42,436 nt of DNA from JBDZUZ01 sp040255445 (GCA_040255445.1 JBDZUZ010000014.1:1-42436); one strand, 5' to 3'; numbered from the stretch's first letter, positions 24,757 to 33,914 are shown. A program made the numbers and translations. Notes: generated by a model not told the origin, from the letters alone.

Positions 24757-25605
24757 ATGCGCGAAGCACCCTTCATCCTGATCGGCGCGGGCGGCATGCT
24801 CGGCCGCGCCATGCACCGCGAGATGGAGCACGCCGCGTTGCCCTTCCGCGCGGCCGGCCGCGATGAGCTCGACCTGACCGATGCGGATTCGATCGCCGCG
24901 GCGTTGCACCCGGGCGTCCGCTTTGTCATCAACTGCGCGGCGTGGACCGATGTCGACGGCGCCGAATCCGCCGAGGCCGCCGCGACCCTGGTCAATGGCC
25001 GCGGCGTCCAACTGCTCGCCGAACGCTGCGCCCGTATCGGCGCACTGCTGGTGACCTACGGCACCGATTACGTCTTCAGCGGCGACGCCACCGAACCCTA
25101 CCGCATCGACACACCGCGCCAGCCGCTCAACGCGTACGGCCGATCGAAAGCCGCGGGCGAAGAAGCCCTCGAGGGCTCCAACGCCCGCTGGCTGCACATC
25201 CGCACCAGCTGGCTCTACGCCCCCTGGGGCAAGAACTTCGTCCGCACGATCCGCACCGCGGCGATGACACGCCCGGAGCTCAAGGTAGTCAGCGACCAAC
25301 GCGGCCGCCCAACCTCCGCCGAGCACCTCGCCCGCGCCACGCTCACCCTCATCGACCACGGCGCCACCGGCCACACGCACGTGACCGACGGCGGCGAGTG
25401 CACGTGGCACGAGTTCGCCACCGAGATCCGCGATCTCGCGAAAGCCAAGACCCCGGTGCACGCGTGCACCAGCGCCGAGTTCTCCCGGCCCGCGAAGCGC
25501 CCGGCCTACAGCGTCCTCGACCTGAGCCCCGCCGAGTCACTGCTGGGCCCGATGCCGCACTGGAAAGAGAACCTCGCCAGCGTTATGGAGAAGATCAAGG
25601 ACTAA
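24757..25605 (+). CDS. rmlD: dTDP-4-dehydrorhamnose reductase
   Basis: The 282-residue reductase makes dTDP-L-rhamnose with NAD(P)H. The cofactor loop is LIGAGGMLGRAMH (residues 5-17). The family pattern of small deletions relative to other SDRs is visible in RDELDLTDADSIAAAL and VINCAAWTDVDGAES. YGTDYVFSGD lies near 101-110 and the catalytic pair is in YGRSKAAGEE near 128-137. ATG 24757 lies 9 bases after the previous stop, within the rml operon. The TAA stop at 25603-25605 falls inside the left arm of an intergenic inverted repeat, so the last codons adjoin the repeat. Confidence 0.92.
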   Translation: MREAPFILIGAGGMLGRAMHREMEHAALPFRAAGRDELDLTDADSIAAALHPGVRFVINCAAWTDVDGAESAEAAATLVNGRGVQLLAERCARIGALLVTYGTDYVFSGDATEPYRIDTPRQPLNAYGRSKAAGEEALEGSNARWLHIRTSWLYAPWGKNFVRTIRTAAMTRPELKVVSDQRGRPTSAEHLARATLTLIDHGATGHTHVTDGGECTWHEFATEIRDLAKAKTPVHACTSAEFSRPAKRPAYSVLDLSPAESLLGPMPHWKENLASVMEKIKD

Positions 25606-25693
25606 GTGCTGAGGACTAAGGACTCAGTGATTGTCCAATGACCCAGCCTCCGGTTCAGACCACTCAGTCCTCAGCACTTAGTCCTCAGCACTT
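25604..25693. repeat. Inverted/tandem repeat between rmlD and rmlB
   Basis: AAGTGCTGAGGACTAAG (25604-25620) is perfectly complementary in reverse to 25677-25693, a 17-bp inverted repeat with a 56-base loop. The right arm also holds two tandem copies of AGTCCTCAGCACTT (25666-25679, 25680-25693). The stop codon of rmlD overlaps the left arm. The word set recalls small dispersed intergenic repeats in planctomycete genomes, but only one locus is seen here. It lies inside the rml operon and could weaken or buffer expression of rmlB. Confidence 0.85.
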
Positions 25694-25712
25694 TCCCCCG
25701 GACCCCCCGCCC

Positions 25713-26783
25713 ATGCCCACCACCCCCCGCCACATCCTCCTCACCGGCGGCGCCGGCTTCATCGGCTCCAACTTCGTGCGCTTCGCGCTCGAGAACCACC
25801 CCGACCTCCACATCACCAACCTCGACTGCCTGACCTACTCGGGCAACCTCGAGAACCTCGCCGGGCTCGAGAACCACCCCCGCTACACCTTCGTCAAGGG
25901 CGATATCCGCAACGCCGCCGATGTGGCGCCGCTGGTCGAGAAGGCCGATGCCGTGGTGCACATGGCGGCCGAGAGCCATGTCGACCGCTCAATTCTCGAT
26001 TCACGCCCCTTCATCGACACCAACGTACTCGGCACGCAGACGCTCCTCGACGCCTGCCGCAAGGCCCGCGGCGGGAAGTGGGGGCGCGACGGGAGTAGCG
26101 GTGGCGGCGAGCGATTCGTGTACGTCAGCACCGATGAGGTCTACGGCTCGCTCCCGCTCGAGAACCCCGAGATCAAGTTCACCGAAGAAACGCCGCTGGC
26201 CGCAAACAGCCCGTACGCGGCGAGCAAAGCCGGCGGCGACCTCCTCGCCCGCGCGTACAACCACACCTTCGGCATGAACATCGTCACCACGCGGTGCTCG
26301 AATAACTTCGGCCCCTACCAGTTCCCCGAGAAGGTCATCCCGCTCTTCGTCACCAACCTGCTCGACGGCAAGCAGGTCCCGCTCTACGGCGACGGCAAGA
26401 ACGTCCGCGACTGGCTGCATGTCGACGACCACTGCGAGGCGATCCTCGCCGTGATGCACAAGGGCCGCGCCGGCGAGGTCTACAACATCGGCGGCAACAA
26501 CGAGCGGAACAACCTCGAACTCACGCACTCGATCCTGAAGATCATGGGCAAGGGCGAGGAATCCATCCGCTACGTCGCCGACCGCCCCGGCCACGACCGC
26601 CGCTACGCGATCGACGCCACCAAGATCGCCCGTGAGGTCGGCTGGAAACCCACCCGCAGCGCCTGGCCCGCCGCGCTCGAAACCACCTGCCGCTGGTATG
26701 CCGACAACCGCCAATGGTGGGAACGCGTCCGCTCGGGCGCGTACCAGGACTACTACGCCAAGCAATACGGCGCAACGGTCTGA
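25713..26783 (+). CDS. rmlB: dTDP-glucose 4,6-dehydratase
   Basis: The 356-residue enzyme converts dTDP-glucose to dTDP-4-keto-6-deoxyglucose using bound NAD+. The cofactor loop is TGGAGFIGSNFV (residues 10-21), LDCLTYSGNLENL lies near 37-49, and AAESHVDRSI near 88-97. The catalytic triad region is VSTDEVYGS, and YAASKAGGDL near 172-181 supplies Tyr and Lys. A short Gly/Ser-rich insert (WGRDGSSGGGERF) at about 130-142 is unusual. ATG 25713 is the start. An open frame reaches 25638, but those residues are encoded by the repeat and lack similarity. It is the last gene of the rml operon. A long hairpin follows. Confidence 0.93.
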   Translation: MPTTPRHILLTGGAGFIGSNFVRFALENHPDLHITNLDCLTYSGNLENLAGLENHPRYTFVKGDIRNAADVAPLVEKADAVVHMAAESHVDRSILDSRPFIDTNVLGTQTLLDACRKARGGKWGRDGSSGGGERFVYVSTDEVYGSLPLENPEIKFTEETPLAANSPYAASKAGGDLLARAYNHTFGMNIVTTRCSNNFGPYQFPEKVIPLFVTNLLDGKQVPLYGDGKNVRDWLHVDDHCEAILAVMHKGRAGEVYNIGGNNERNNLELTHSILKIMGKGEESIRYVADRPGHDRRYAIDATKIAREVGWKPTRSAWPAALETTCRWYADNRQWWERVRSGAYQDYYAKQYGATV

Positions 26784-26809
26784 ACGCCCGGCTCTGACAT
26801 CGACCCGTG

Positions 26810-26857
26810 CCACAGGTTCCGCTGATCGGGCCCAAGCCCGATCAGCGGTACCTGTGG
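26810..26857. terminator. Long 22-bp hairpin between convergent genes
   Basis: CCACAGGTTCCGCTGATCGG at 26810 begins a 22-base arm that pairs with 26836-26857 with a single T-T mismatch and a CCAA loop. It sits between the convergent ends of rmlB and the oxoprolinase gene, so it may act as a bidirectional terminator. There is no T-run on either strand, and such a long near-perfect stem also fits a dispersed REP-like element. Termination is inferred from position. Confidence 0.6.
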
Positions 26858-26870
26858 GTTGGACGTCGCA

Positions 26871-29800
26871 TCACGCGGTGACTTCCGGCCTCTCTCGGCC
26901 GAGATCGATACCGTCCACCGCACCCCACCCGCCTCCCCCCGGCGTCTCAATCTCCACCACATCCCCGACCCCAACCTCCACCCCCGCCGCCGCGGCCAAC
27001 ACCTCAACACCACCATCCGCACGCACCACCCGCTGCACACCCGCCGCGCCATCCGCGCCGCCCTCAACACCACGCGGCCCGCTTAATCGCTGGCTCGTCA
27101 CCAGCGACACCGACATCGGCGCAAGGAACCGCACCCGCCGCACCAGCCCATCCCCGCCGCGCCACTTCCCCGCGCCGCCGCTCTCACGCCGGATCGCAAA
27201 CCGCTCCAGCCGCACGGGGTACCGGTGCTCGAGCACCTCGCAGTCCGTGATCGCGGTGTTGGTCATGTGCGTGTGCACACCGCTCGCGCCGCTAAACCCA
27301 TCGCCCGCGCCGGCTCCGCCGCCGATCGTCTCGTAGTAGCCGCGTTTCGCATCGCCGAAGAGGAAGTTGTTCATCGTCCCCTGGCTCGCCGCGCTCAGGC
27401 CCAGCGTCATCAGCAGTAGGTTCACCACCTGCTGACTCGTCTCGACATTCCCGCCCGCCACCGCCGGACACGCCGCGGCGTCCTCACCAAACACCGGGTT
27501 GAGCATGCCCCGCGGCACGACCAGATCCACCGGCCGCATCAGCCCATCGTTGAGCGGGATCTCCGCCGCATCCGTCACGCGCCCGATCAGCACCCGCAGC
27601 ACATACATCACCGCGCTTTGCGTGACAGCCAGCGGCGCGTTGAGATTCCGCGCGTGCTCGCCCGCGGAGCCGGTGAAGTCGATCGACAGCCGCGAGCCAT
27701 CCGACACAATCCGCACCCGCAGCGCAGCGCCATCGTCCATCACAACCTCGCCGCGGCGATCGAACACGCCCAGCACCCGCATCGCTTCCGCCAGCCGTGA
27801 CCGCGACCGCTCCTGCATCAGGGAGCACGCCGCGGCGACATCGCCGATTCCCCGCTGCGCCCCCTCGATCGCACGCACGCCCAGCCGTACGGCCGCGATC
27901 TGCGCTTCCAGATCCGCAATGTTGTCGGAGATGGCCCGCGTCGGGAACTTCGCGCTCGTCAGCAGTTCACGCACGCGCCCGACCCGCGAGGCCCCACCCT
28001 CAACGACGAGCATCGGCGGGATCACCACACCTTCCTCGACAAGCCGCGTCGCATCCGGCGGCATCGAGCCCGGACGCGTCCCGCCGATCTCCGCGTGGTG
28101 AGCGCGGCAGGCGGTGAAGCCCAGCCGCGTGCCGCGATCTTCAAAGGCCGCGGCGATCACCGTGACATCGGGCAGGTGCGACCCGCCGAATGCCGGGTGG
28201 TTCACGACGATCACATCGCCCGGCCCGGGCGCGAGCCGGTCCAGCACCCGCCGCACGCACAACCCCAGCGCTCCCAGGTGCACCGGGATATGCGGCGCGC
28301 TCACCACCAGTTCGCCGGCCGCATCAAGGATCGCGCACGAGTAGTCGAGCCGCTCCTTCACGTTCGTCGAGATCGCAGCCCGCTTGAGCAGATCTCCCAT
28401 CTCCGCCGCGGCGGCATCAAGCCTGTTCGCGGCGATCTCGATCCGCACGGCTTCGCTCGCTGCGCCGGCGGCAGCCTCGCGGGATGCCGCGGCCCCACCC
28501 GCGACCTCCGCCGAGCGCTCCAGCACCAGGTCGCCGCCGTCAGCATTCCGCGCTGTCCACCCACGCTCAACCACCGTGACCGTCCGCTCTTCCGCGATCA
28601 ACGCCGGGCCCGCAGCGCCGTCCTGTGGCAGCGACTCCCGCCGCCAGGATGGACACGCCGTCCATGCACCACCAAACCATGCTCGCGCGGTAATCCCCTG
28701 CTTCGATTCGTCAGCCCGCCCGCGCCGATCACCACTCGCCGCCTCAATCGCTCCCTCAACCGCCGGCGCCTCCATCGAACGCCCCGCCTCCGCGATCACC
28801 CGCACCGACTCGACCTCGATCGCCCGGTCCGGCATCGTGCCGTAGAGCTCATCGGCCCGCGCACGGAACGCCGCGGCCATCGCCTCGGGCGTGCCGTACG
28901 CGACCTCGACCGTCGCCTCCTGCCCAACAAACCGCAGCGATGTCCGCCGTGCCACGATCTCGACCTGATCGTGATGCTCACCCTGAGCCTCGAGCTCAGC
29001 AGCCGCGGCCAGCTCAAGGTCCGCCACCACCGCATCCAGCTCCGCCCGCGAACCGTCGAGCGACTTCAGCACCGACCGCTCCGCGATCCGCTGCGGCCGC
29101 GCCAGCCCGATCCCCGCCGCGCTCAAGAGCGAACTGTCCCGCGGCACGACGATCCGCGACACGCCCAGCAACTCCGCGATCGCACATGCGTGCTGCGGAC
29201 CAGCGCCGCCGAAGGCCACCAGCGTCGCCCGCGACACATCCCGACCCAGCCGCGTCGAGATCCGCCGAATCGCATCGGCCATCCGTTCGTTCGCCAGCCG
29301 AACGAAGAGCTCGAGCGTCTGCTGCGAATCGGGCCGCGTGCGCTGAGCCGCACTACCCGCGGCCTCATCGAGCACCCGCTCCAGCGCCCGCCGCGATGCC
29401 TCGACATCAAGCGGCACACCGAAGGTCGCCGGATCGATCCGCCCCAGCAGCACATTCACATCCGTCAGCGTGAGTGGCCCGCCGCGGCCGTAGCACGCCG
29501 GCCCCGGGTCCGCCCCCGCGCTCCGCGGCCCCACGAACGGCGTCGCTTCCCCGCCCGCGACATCGAACCCGCAGATGCTCCCGCCGCCCGCCGCGATGCT
29601 CTCGATCGCCACCGCCGGGCTCTGGATCTCAACACCGCCGACACGGTGCGAGGCCGTGAGCTCGACCTCGCCCGCGAGCCACGCGACATCCGTGCTGGTG
29701 CCGCCCATGTCGAAGCCGATTGCGCCGTCGTCCGCATTGCCCGCGGAATCACCTCCGCCACTCGCCCGACTCGCCGACGCGAGCGCACCCAGCAACCCCG

Positions 29801-30776
29801 CCGCGGGCCCGCTGAGCAGGCTGTCCTTGGGCGCAAACGCCGCGGCGTCCACAAGGCCCGCCGCGCTCGTCATCACACGCACCCGCCCGCCGCCGCCAAA
29901 CGGCTGCGCCGTCGCCGCGACAAACCCCTCGACCGGACCGCTGAGCGCAGCGTTCACCACCGCCGTCGTCGCTCGCGCCAGCAGCTTGATCCGCCCCGAC
30001 AGCCGCGACGAGACCGAGACATGCGTGAACCCCGCCTCGCGGAGAAGCTCCAGAACCCGCTCCTCGTGCGCCGGGTTCCGCCACGCGTGCGCGAACGCGA
30101 CCGCGGCGGTGGTCAGCCCCGCGGCGACACAGGCTCGCGCCGCATCCGCCACCGCTTTCTCATCAAGCTCGCGGACAACAGCGCCCGCCGCATCCAGCCG
30201 CTCATCAACCTCGACCACCCGCGCCACCAGCGACACCGGCTTGCGGATATCCAGCGCGAACAGATCCGGCCGCCGCTGATCGCCGATCTCGAGCAGATCA
30301 CCAAAGCCCCGCGTGACGAACAGCACGGTCGGCGTCAGCGTGCGCTCCAGCAGCGCATTCGTCCCCCGCGTCGTCGCCAGCCGCAACTCCGCCCGCGGCA
30401 GCGGACGGCCCGCCGGCGTCGCAGTGACGATCCTCGCCGCCAGCACCGGCGCGGTCTCGCCGGTGCGGAGCGTGACCGCGGCACCGATCTCGATCGCCCG
30501 ATCCAGCGAGATCTCGGAGCCGTCATCCGCGCTGACTCGCGCAACGCCGCCGCCGTCACCAACAACCTCAGACCCCGCGAGATCCAGCCCCGCCATCGCC
30601 GCGGGCCGCTCGATCGCGATGCGGTCCGTCCGGCCGCGTGAGCCGACAACCCGCACCCGCACCTCACCGCTGCTCAACACCTTCGCCCGTCTCGCCTCAC
30701 CCGCGGGCGACAGCGCGATGCAGTCCGTGAAAGTGCCGCCGGTATCGACCCAGATGCGCCACGGACCATCGCCCAC
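26871..30776 (-). CDS. Fused hydantoinase A/B-type 5-oxoprolinase
   Basis: The 1301-residue protein joins the two halves that many bacteria encode as separate hyuA and hyuB genes. The N-terminal ATP-binding half has WRIWVDTGGTFTDCIALS (residues 6-23), FDMGGTSTDV near 355 and VAFGGAGPQHACAIAELL near 520. The C-terminal half starts near 777 (EIAANRLDAAAAEMGDLLKR) and has NVKERLDYSCAI and IDFTGS. The length is close to eukaryotic 5-oxoprolinase (about 1290). It would open 5-oxoproline to glutamate with ATP, or act on hydantoins or related lactams. The family has several substrates, so the exact one is uncertain. It starts at GTG 30776 and lies 69 bases downstream of the ABC-F gene on the same strand, possibly cotranscribed. 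Confidence 0.88.
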   Translation of the reverse strand: MGDGPWRIWVDTGGTFTDCIALSPAGEARRAKVLSSGEVRVRVVGSRGRTDRIAIERPAAMAGLDLAGSEVVGDGGGVARVSADDGSEISLDRAIEIGAAVTLRTGETAPVLAARIVTATPAGRPLPRAELRLATTRGTNALLERTLTPTVLFVTRGFGDLLEIGDQRRPDLFALDIRKPVSLVARVVEVDERLDAAGAVVRELDEKAVADAARACVAAGLTTAAVAFAHAWRNPAHEERVLELLREAGFTHVSVSSRLSGRIKLLARATTAVVNAALSGPVEGFVAATAQPFGGGGRVRVMTSAAGLVDAAAFAPKDSLLSGPAAGLLGALASASRASGGGDSAGNADDGAIGFDMGGTSTDVAWLAGEVELTASHRVGGVEIQSPAVAIESIAAGGGSICGFDVAGGEATPFVGPRSAGADPGPACYGRGGPLTLTDVNVLLGRIDPATFGVPLDVEASRRALERVLDEAAGSAAQRTRPDSQQTLELFVRLANERMADAIRRISTRLGRDVSRATLVAFGGAGPQHACAIAELLGVSRIVVPRDSSLLSAAGIGLARPQRIAERSVLKSLDGSRAELDAVVADLELAAAAELEAQGEHHDQVEIVARRTSLRFVGQEATVEVAYGTPEAMAAAFRARADELYGTMPDRAIEVESVRVIAEAGRSMEAPAVEGAIEAASGDRRGRADESKQGITARAWFGGAWTACPSWRRESLPQDGAAGPALIAEERTVTVVERGWTARNADGGDLVLERSAEVAGGAAASREAAAGAASEAVRIEIAANRLDAAAAEMGDLLKRAAISTNVKERLDYSCAILDAAGELVVSAPHIPVHLGALGLCVRRVLDRLAPGPGDVIVVNHPAFGGSHLPDVTVIAAAFEDRGTRLGFTACRAHHAEIGGTRPGSMPPDATRLVEEGVVIPPMLVVEGGASRVGRVRELLTSAKFPTRAISDNIADLEAQIAAVRLGVRAIEGAQRGIGDVAAACSLMQERSRSRLAEAMRVLGVFDRRGEVVMDDGAALRVRIVSDGSRLSIDFTGSAGEHARNLNAPLAVTQSAVMYVLRVLIGRVTDAAEIPLNDGLMRPVDLVVPRGMLNPVFGEDAAACPAVAGGNVETSQQVVNLLLMTLGLSAASQGTMNNFLFGDAKRGYYETIGGGAGAGDGFSGASGVHTHMTNTAITDCEVLEHRYPVRLERFAIRRESGGAGKWRGGDGLVRRVRFLAPMSVSLVTSQRLSGPRGVEGGADGAAGVQRVVRADGGVEVLAAAAGVEVGVGDVVEIETPGGGGWGAVDGIDLGRERPEVTA

Positions 30777-30845
30777 ACATCACCCCCACATCACCGCCGA
30801 CTCATGATCCCCGCCGCAATTCTTCACCGACCCACACATCCCCGC

Positions 30846-32729
30846 TCACTCCCCGCGCTGGATCGCCTCGAGCTCCGCCCACCGCGCATACAGCGCCGCC
30901 ACCTTCTCCTGCGCCTTGCCAAGCTCCGCGTACGCCGCGGTCGACTTCTTGTGATCGCCCTCCGCGTTCGCCTTCGCCGCCTTGGCATCAAGCTCCGCAA
31001 CCAGCTTCTCGGCCTGCTCGATCGCCGACTCCATCTGGTCGAACTCGCGCTGCTCCTTGTACGCGAGCTTGCGGCCCTTGCTCTCTTTGGCGGGTGCGGC
31101 CGTCGCAGAAGCTCCGCTGTCGCTCGCGCCACCGGCCTGAGCCGCGGACTTCGCCCTCGCCTCCTTCGCCGCCGCCTCCCGCTTCGCCCGCTCCGCCTCC
31201 TTCTCGCGTTCCTTCGCCCACGTCGACCACTGATCGATATCGACGAACATCCGCGACCCGCCCCGCCCATCCAGCGCGAGGATCTGCGTCGCCAGCCGCG
31301 ACATCAAAAACCGGTCGTGCGTCACCAGCAGCACGGCCCCATCGAACTCCTCGAGACTCTGCTCCAGCACCTCCAGCGAAGGAATGTCCAGGTCGTTCGT
31401 CGGCTCGTCGAGCGCGAGCACATCCGCCGTCTGCAGCATCAGCCGCGCGATCAGCACCCGCGCCCGCTCCCCGCCCGAGAGCTGTCGGATCGGCGTCCGC
31501 AACTGCTCACGCCGGAACAGGAACTTCTCCGCCCAGGTGTGCACATGCAGCGTCCGCCCGCGGAAGATCACCGCATCGCTCGCGCCCGCCAGCGCTTCGC
31601 GCAGCTCGTGCCCCGGCTCGATCTCCGCCCGCATCTGGCTGAAGTACGCGACCTTGAGCCCATCGGCCTGCTTCACCGTGCCCCGCGTCGGCTTGAGTTC
31701 ACCCAGCAGCGTGCGGATCAGCGTCGTCTTGCCGCTGCCGTTGGGCCCCAGCAACCCCAGACACGACCCCGGGCTGAGCACCACCGACACATCGCTGAAC
31801 AGCTCGCGCCCGCCCATCGACTGCGCAATCCCCTCCGCGCTCAGCAGCTTCCGCGTCTTCCGCCCTGTCCCAGCGAAGTCGATGTCCGCGGCCTTCACAC
31901 CCGCGTTCCGCGTCTTGAGCTCCGCGAGCTCCTCCATCCGCTCCGCGGCGTCCTCGATCCGCGCCTTGCTCTTGGTCCGCCGCGCCTGCGCCCCGCGGCT
32001 GAGCCACTCGATATCCCGCCGCACCGTGTTCGCCAGCGCCTGCTGCTGCCGCGCCTGCCCCTCCAGAAACTCCTCACGCCGCCGCAGAAATTCGCTGTAG
32101 TTGCCGTCAATGAGAAACAGCCCGTTCGCGTACTGCCGGCTCAACTCACCGACCCGCGTCGCAACCCGCTCCAGAAAGAACCGGTCGTGCGTGATAAACA
32201 CCACCGCGCCGCGATACCCCACCAGCAGATCCTCGAGCCACAGAATCGCTTCCAGATCCAAGTGGTTCGTCGGCTCATCGAGCAGCAGCAGATCCGGCTC
32301 GACGATCAACGCCGCGGCGATCGCCAGCCGCTTCTTCCACCCGCCCGACAGCCGCTCGACCGGCGCATCGGGCGAGTGGTCCCCGCCCTCGAAGCCATAC
32401 CGATCAAGCTGCACCGCCGCGGCGATCTCCGCCTCGTGCGGATCGTGGGCGATCGCCATCGCCGCCGCCTCGAGCACGCTCCGCGCGGTCGCGCCTTCGG
32501 GGAACTCGTCGCGCTGGCGGACGTACGCCGCGCGGATGTTCTGCCGCGCGATGAATTCACCCTCATCCGGCGCGAGTTGCCCCGCCAGCAGCGCGAGCAG
32601 CGTTGACTTCCCCGACCCATTGGGCCCGATCAGCCCGATGCGGTCGCGCTCGTTGATGGAGAACGACACGCCCTTGAAGAGCGTGCGTGTATCGAAGACC
32701 TTGGAGAGTTCCCGAGCCTGCAGCAGCAT
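30846..32729 (-). CDS. ABC-F family ATPase (Uup-like)
   Basis: The 627-residue soluble protein holds two ABC domains and no membrane segment. Domain 1 has Walker A GPNGSGKST (K41) and signature LSGGWKKRLAIA near 127. Domain 2 has GPNGSGKTT near 330 and LSGGERARVLIA near 414. DEPTNHLDLE and DEPTNDLDIP are the Walker B regions. The linker between them (about 240-290) is the Arg/Lys-rich P-site tRNA interaction motif region. The last ~120 residues are a charged Ala/Lys/Glu helical pair, as in Uup, whose C-terminal coiled coil binds nucleic acid. ABC-F proteins act on ribosomes, helping translation of difficult sequences or giving antibiotic tolerance. ATG 32729 is chosen over an upstream in-frame start because similarity begins there. 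Confidence 0.9.
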   Translation of the reverse strand: MLLQARELSKVFDTRTLFKGVSFSINERDRIGLIGPNGSGKSTLLALLAGQLAPDEGEFIARQNIRAAYVRQRDEFPEGATARSVLEAAAMAIAHDPHEAEIAAAVQLDRYGFEGGDHSPDAPVERLSGGWKKRLAIAAALIVEPDLLLLDEPTNHLDLEAILWLEDLLVGYRGAVVFITHDRFFLERVATRVGELSRQYANGLFLIDGNYSEFLRRREEFLEGQARQQQALANTVRRDIEWLSRGAQARRTKSKARIEDAAERMEELAELKTRNAGVKAADIDFAGTGRKTRKLLSAEGIAQSMGGRELFSDVSVVLSPGSCLGLLGPNGSGKTTLIRTLLGELKPTRGTVKQADGLKVAYFSQMRAEIEPGHELREALAGASDAVIFRGRTLHVHTWAEKFLFRREQLRTPIRQLSGGERARVLIARLMLQTADVLALDEPTNDLDIPSLEVLEQSLEEFDGAVLLVTHDRFLMSRLATQILALDGRGGSRMFVDIDQWSTWAKEREKEAERAKREAAAKEARAKSAAQAGGASDSGASATAAPAKESKGRKLAYKEQREFDQMESAIEQAEKLVAELDAKAAKANAEGDHKKSTAAYAELGKAQEKVAALYARWAELEAIQRGE

Positions 32730-32865
32730 GCGTGTCTCACCGCCGCGACCCAGCCCGATCAACACTCAGGCCCGCCCGCGGCGGCTGCACGATAGACTCC
32801 CGCCCGCGGCCCCGACGCCGGCCGCCGGGCGGCCCCGATCAACCCTTCAACACCGAGGAGTACCC

Positions 32866-33450
32866 ATGAAAACCGATGTGATCTTCCGCACCACACTCAC
32901 CACCCTCGCCCTCTCCGCCGCGGCGGCCCTCCCGCTCGCCGGCCTCACCGGCTGCGACAGCTCCGACAAGTCCGTCAGCGCCGATGAAGGGATGTCCCGC
33001 GAGGAGCAGGCCCGCGCCGCCGTCAGCAAGTTCATGGCCGAGGACCCCGGCCTGCAGAAGTTCTTCGACTCCGCCGCGGGCTGGGCGGTCTTCCCGACCA
33101 TCGGCAAGGGCGGCCTGATCGTCGGCGCCTCGCACGGCAGCGGCGTCGTCTTCGACAAGACCGGCACCGCCATCGGCTACTCATCGATGACCGCCGGCTC
33201 GATCGGCGCCCAGATCGGCGGCCAATCCTTCAGCGAGATCATCTTCTTCAAGGAGCCGGCGGACCTGGCGACCTTCAAACGCGGCGAGTTCGAGTTCGAC
33301 GCCAATGCGTCGGCGGTCGCCGTCAAAGCCGGCGCCGCCGCCCCCGCCGACTACAGCAAGGGCGTCGCCATCTTCATCACCGACCTCAAGGGACTCATGG
33401 CCGAAGCCTCCGTCGGCGGCCAGAAGTTCACCTACACGCCCAAGCAGTAA
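32866..33450 (+). CDS. SYLF/Ysc84-domain lipoprotein
   Basis: The 194-residue protein begins with a lipoprotein signal peptide. A basic start is followed by a hydrophobic run and the lipobox LTGC, so Cys at about residue 29 should be lipidated. The mature part has the SYLF domain: FFDSAAGWAVFPTIGKGGLI, then GVVFDKTGTAIGYSSMTAGS, IGAQIGGQSFSEIIFF and the glycine-rich end KGLMAEASVGGQKF. The domain binds phosphoinositides in eukaryotes. In bacteria its role is unclear and it is often found in outer-membrane or periplasmic lipoproteins. ATG 32866 follows GAGGAG by about 5 bases. An open frame continues far upstream but covers the opposite-strand ABC-F gene. It is divergent from that gene and ends at a hairpin. 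Confidence 0.87.
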   Translation: MKTDVIFRTTLTTLALSAAAALPLAGLTGCDSSDKSVSADEGMSREEQARAAVSKFMAEDPGLQKFFDSAAGWAVFPTIGKGGLIVGASHGSGVVFDKTGTAIGYSSMTAGSIGAQIGGQSFSEIIFFKEPADLATFKRGEFEFDANASAVAVKAGAAAPADYSKGVAIFITDLKGLMAEASVGGQKFTYTPKQ

Positions 33451-33483
33451 ACCGGCGCCCGCACCATCCCCCCAAAACGAACA

Positions 33484-33516
33484 CGACCGGGCCCCCAGGC
33501 CCGGTCGCTGTCTTTC
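33484..33516 (+). terminator. Probable terminator after the SYLF gene
   Basis: A perfect 10-bp stem, CGACCGGGCC (33484-33493) with GGCCCGGTCG (33498-33507), has a CCCA loop. It is followed by CTGTCTTT, a weak T-run. It lies 34 bases after the stop codon. Confidence 0.75.
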
Positions 33517-33591
33517 CCACTTCGTGCCTTTGTGCCTTCGTGCCTTCCCCTCTGTCCCTTCGTCCCTCTGTCCCCTCAGTCCCTTCCCCAA

Positions 33592-33666
33592 TGACCCCGA
33601 TGGGATTCGAACCCATGTCCCCACCGTGAAAGGGTGGTGTCCTAGACCAGGCTAGACGACGGGGCC
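33592..33666 (-). tRNA. tRNA-Glu (anticodon UUC)
   Basis: Read on the minus strand from 33666, the 75-nt sequence folds as a tRNA. The acceptor arm is GGCCCCG with CGGGGTC and one G-U pair. The D arm contains AGCCTGGTCTAGGA. The anticodon stem CCACC/GGTGG holds the loop CTTTCAC, giving anticodon TTC for glutamate. The T arm is ATGGG-TTCGAAT-CCCAT. The discriminator base is A and no CCA is encoded, so CCA must be added after transcription. A C/T-rich simple stretch (GTGCCTTCGTGCC..., 33521-33590) adjoins its 3' end and holds no gene. Confidence 0.96.
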
Positions 33667-33756
33667 TCACGCCAACGCCGCGAAGCCGCGGCGGTGGGGG
33701 CGATTCTAGCCCCGCCCCCTCGGTCCATCCGCCTCGCCCTACTCCCCGGCTCGATG

Positions 33757-33875
33757 CCTTGATGCCTCATCCCTTGGTGCCTTCTTGTCCATCAAACCCC
33801 GTCCCCTCGATGCCCCGTTGAATCTCCGGTCGATCGTGAAGAAGGCATCCAGGCACGCGGCATCAAGGCACCAAG
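33757..33875. repeat. Inverted repeat block between tRNA-Glu and nadD
   Basis: CCTTGATGCC (33757-33766) and CTTGGTGCCTT (33773-33783) recur in reverse complement at 33859-33868 (GGCATCAAGG) and 33865-33875 (AAGGCACCAAG). The halves flank about 70 bases. The block belongs to the non-coding stretch 33667-33914, in which no gene is visible. It resembles small dispersed GTGCC/GATGCC repeats. It could form a loose hairpin upstream of nadD. Confidence 0.6.
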
Positions 33876-33914
33876 AGCCCCTCCCCGCCACCCGCACCGG
33901 TTACCATCCGACCG

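Noticed and set aside
28095..30641. 848-codon open frame on the plus strand
   Set aside because: It is antisense to the oxoprolinase gene and made almost only of Arg, Pro, Ala and His, which is typical of the mirror of a high-GC gene.
30804..32606. 600-codon open frame on the plus strand
   Set aside because: It is antisense to the ABC-F gene, with an Arg/Leu/Pro-rich product and no domain.
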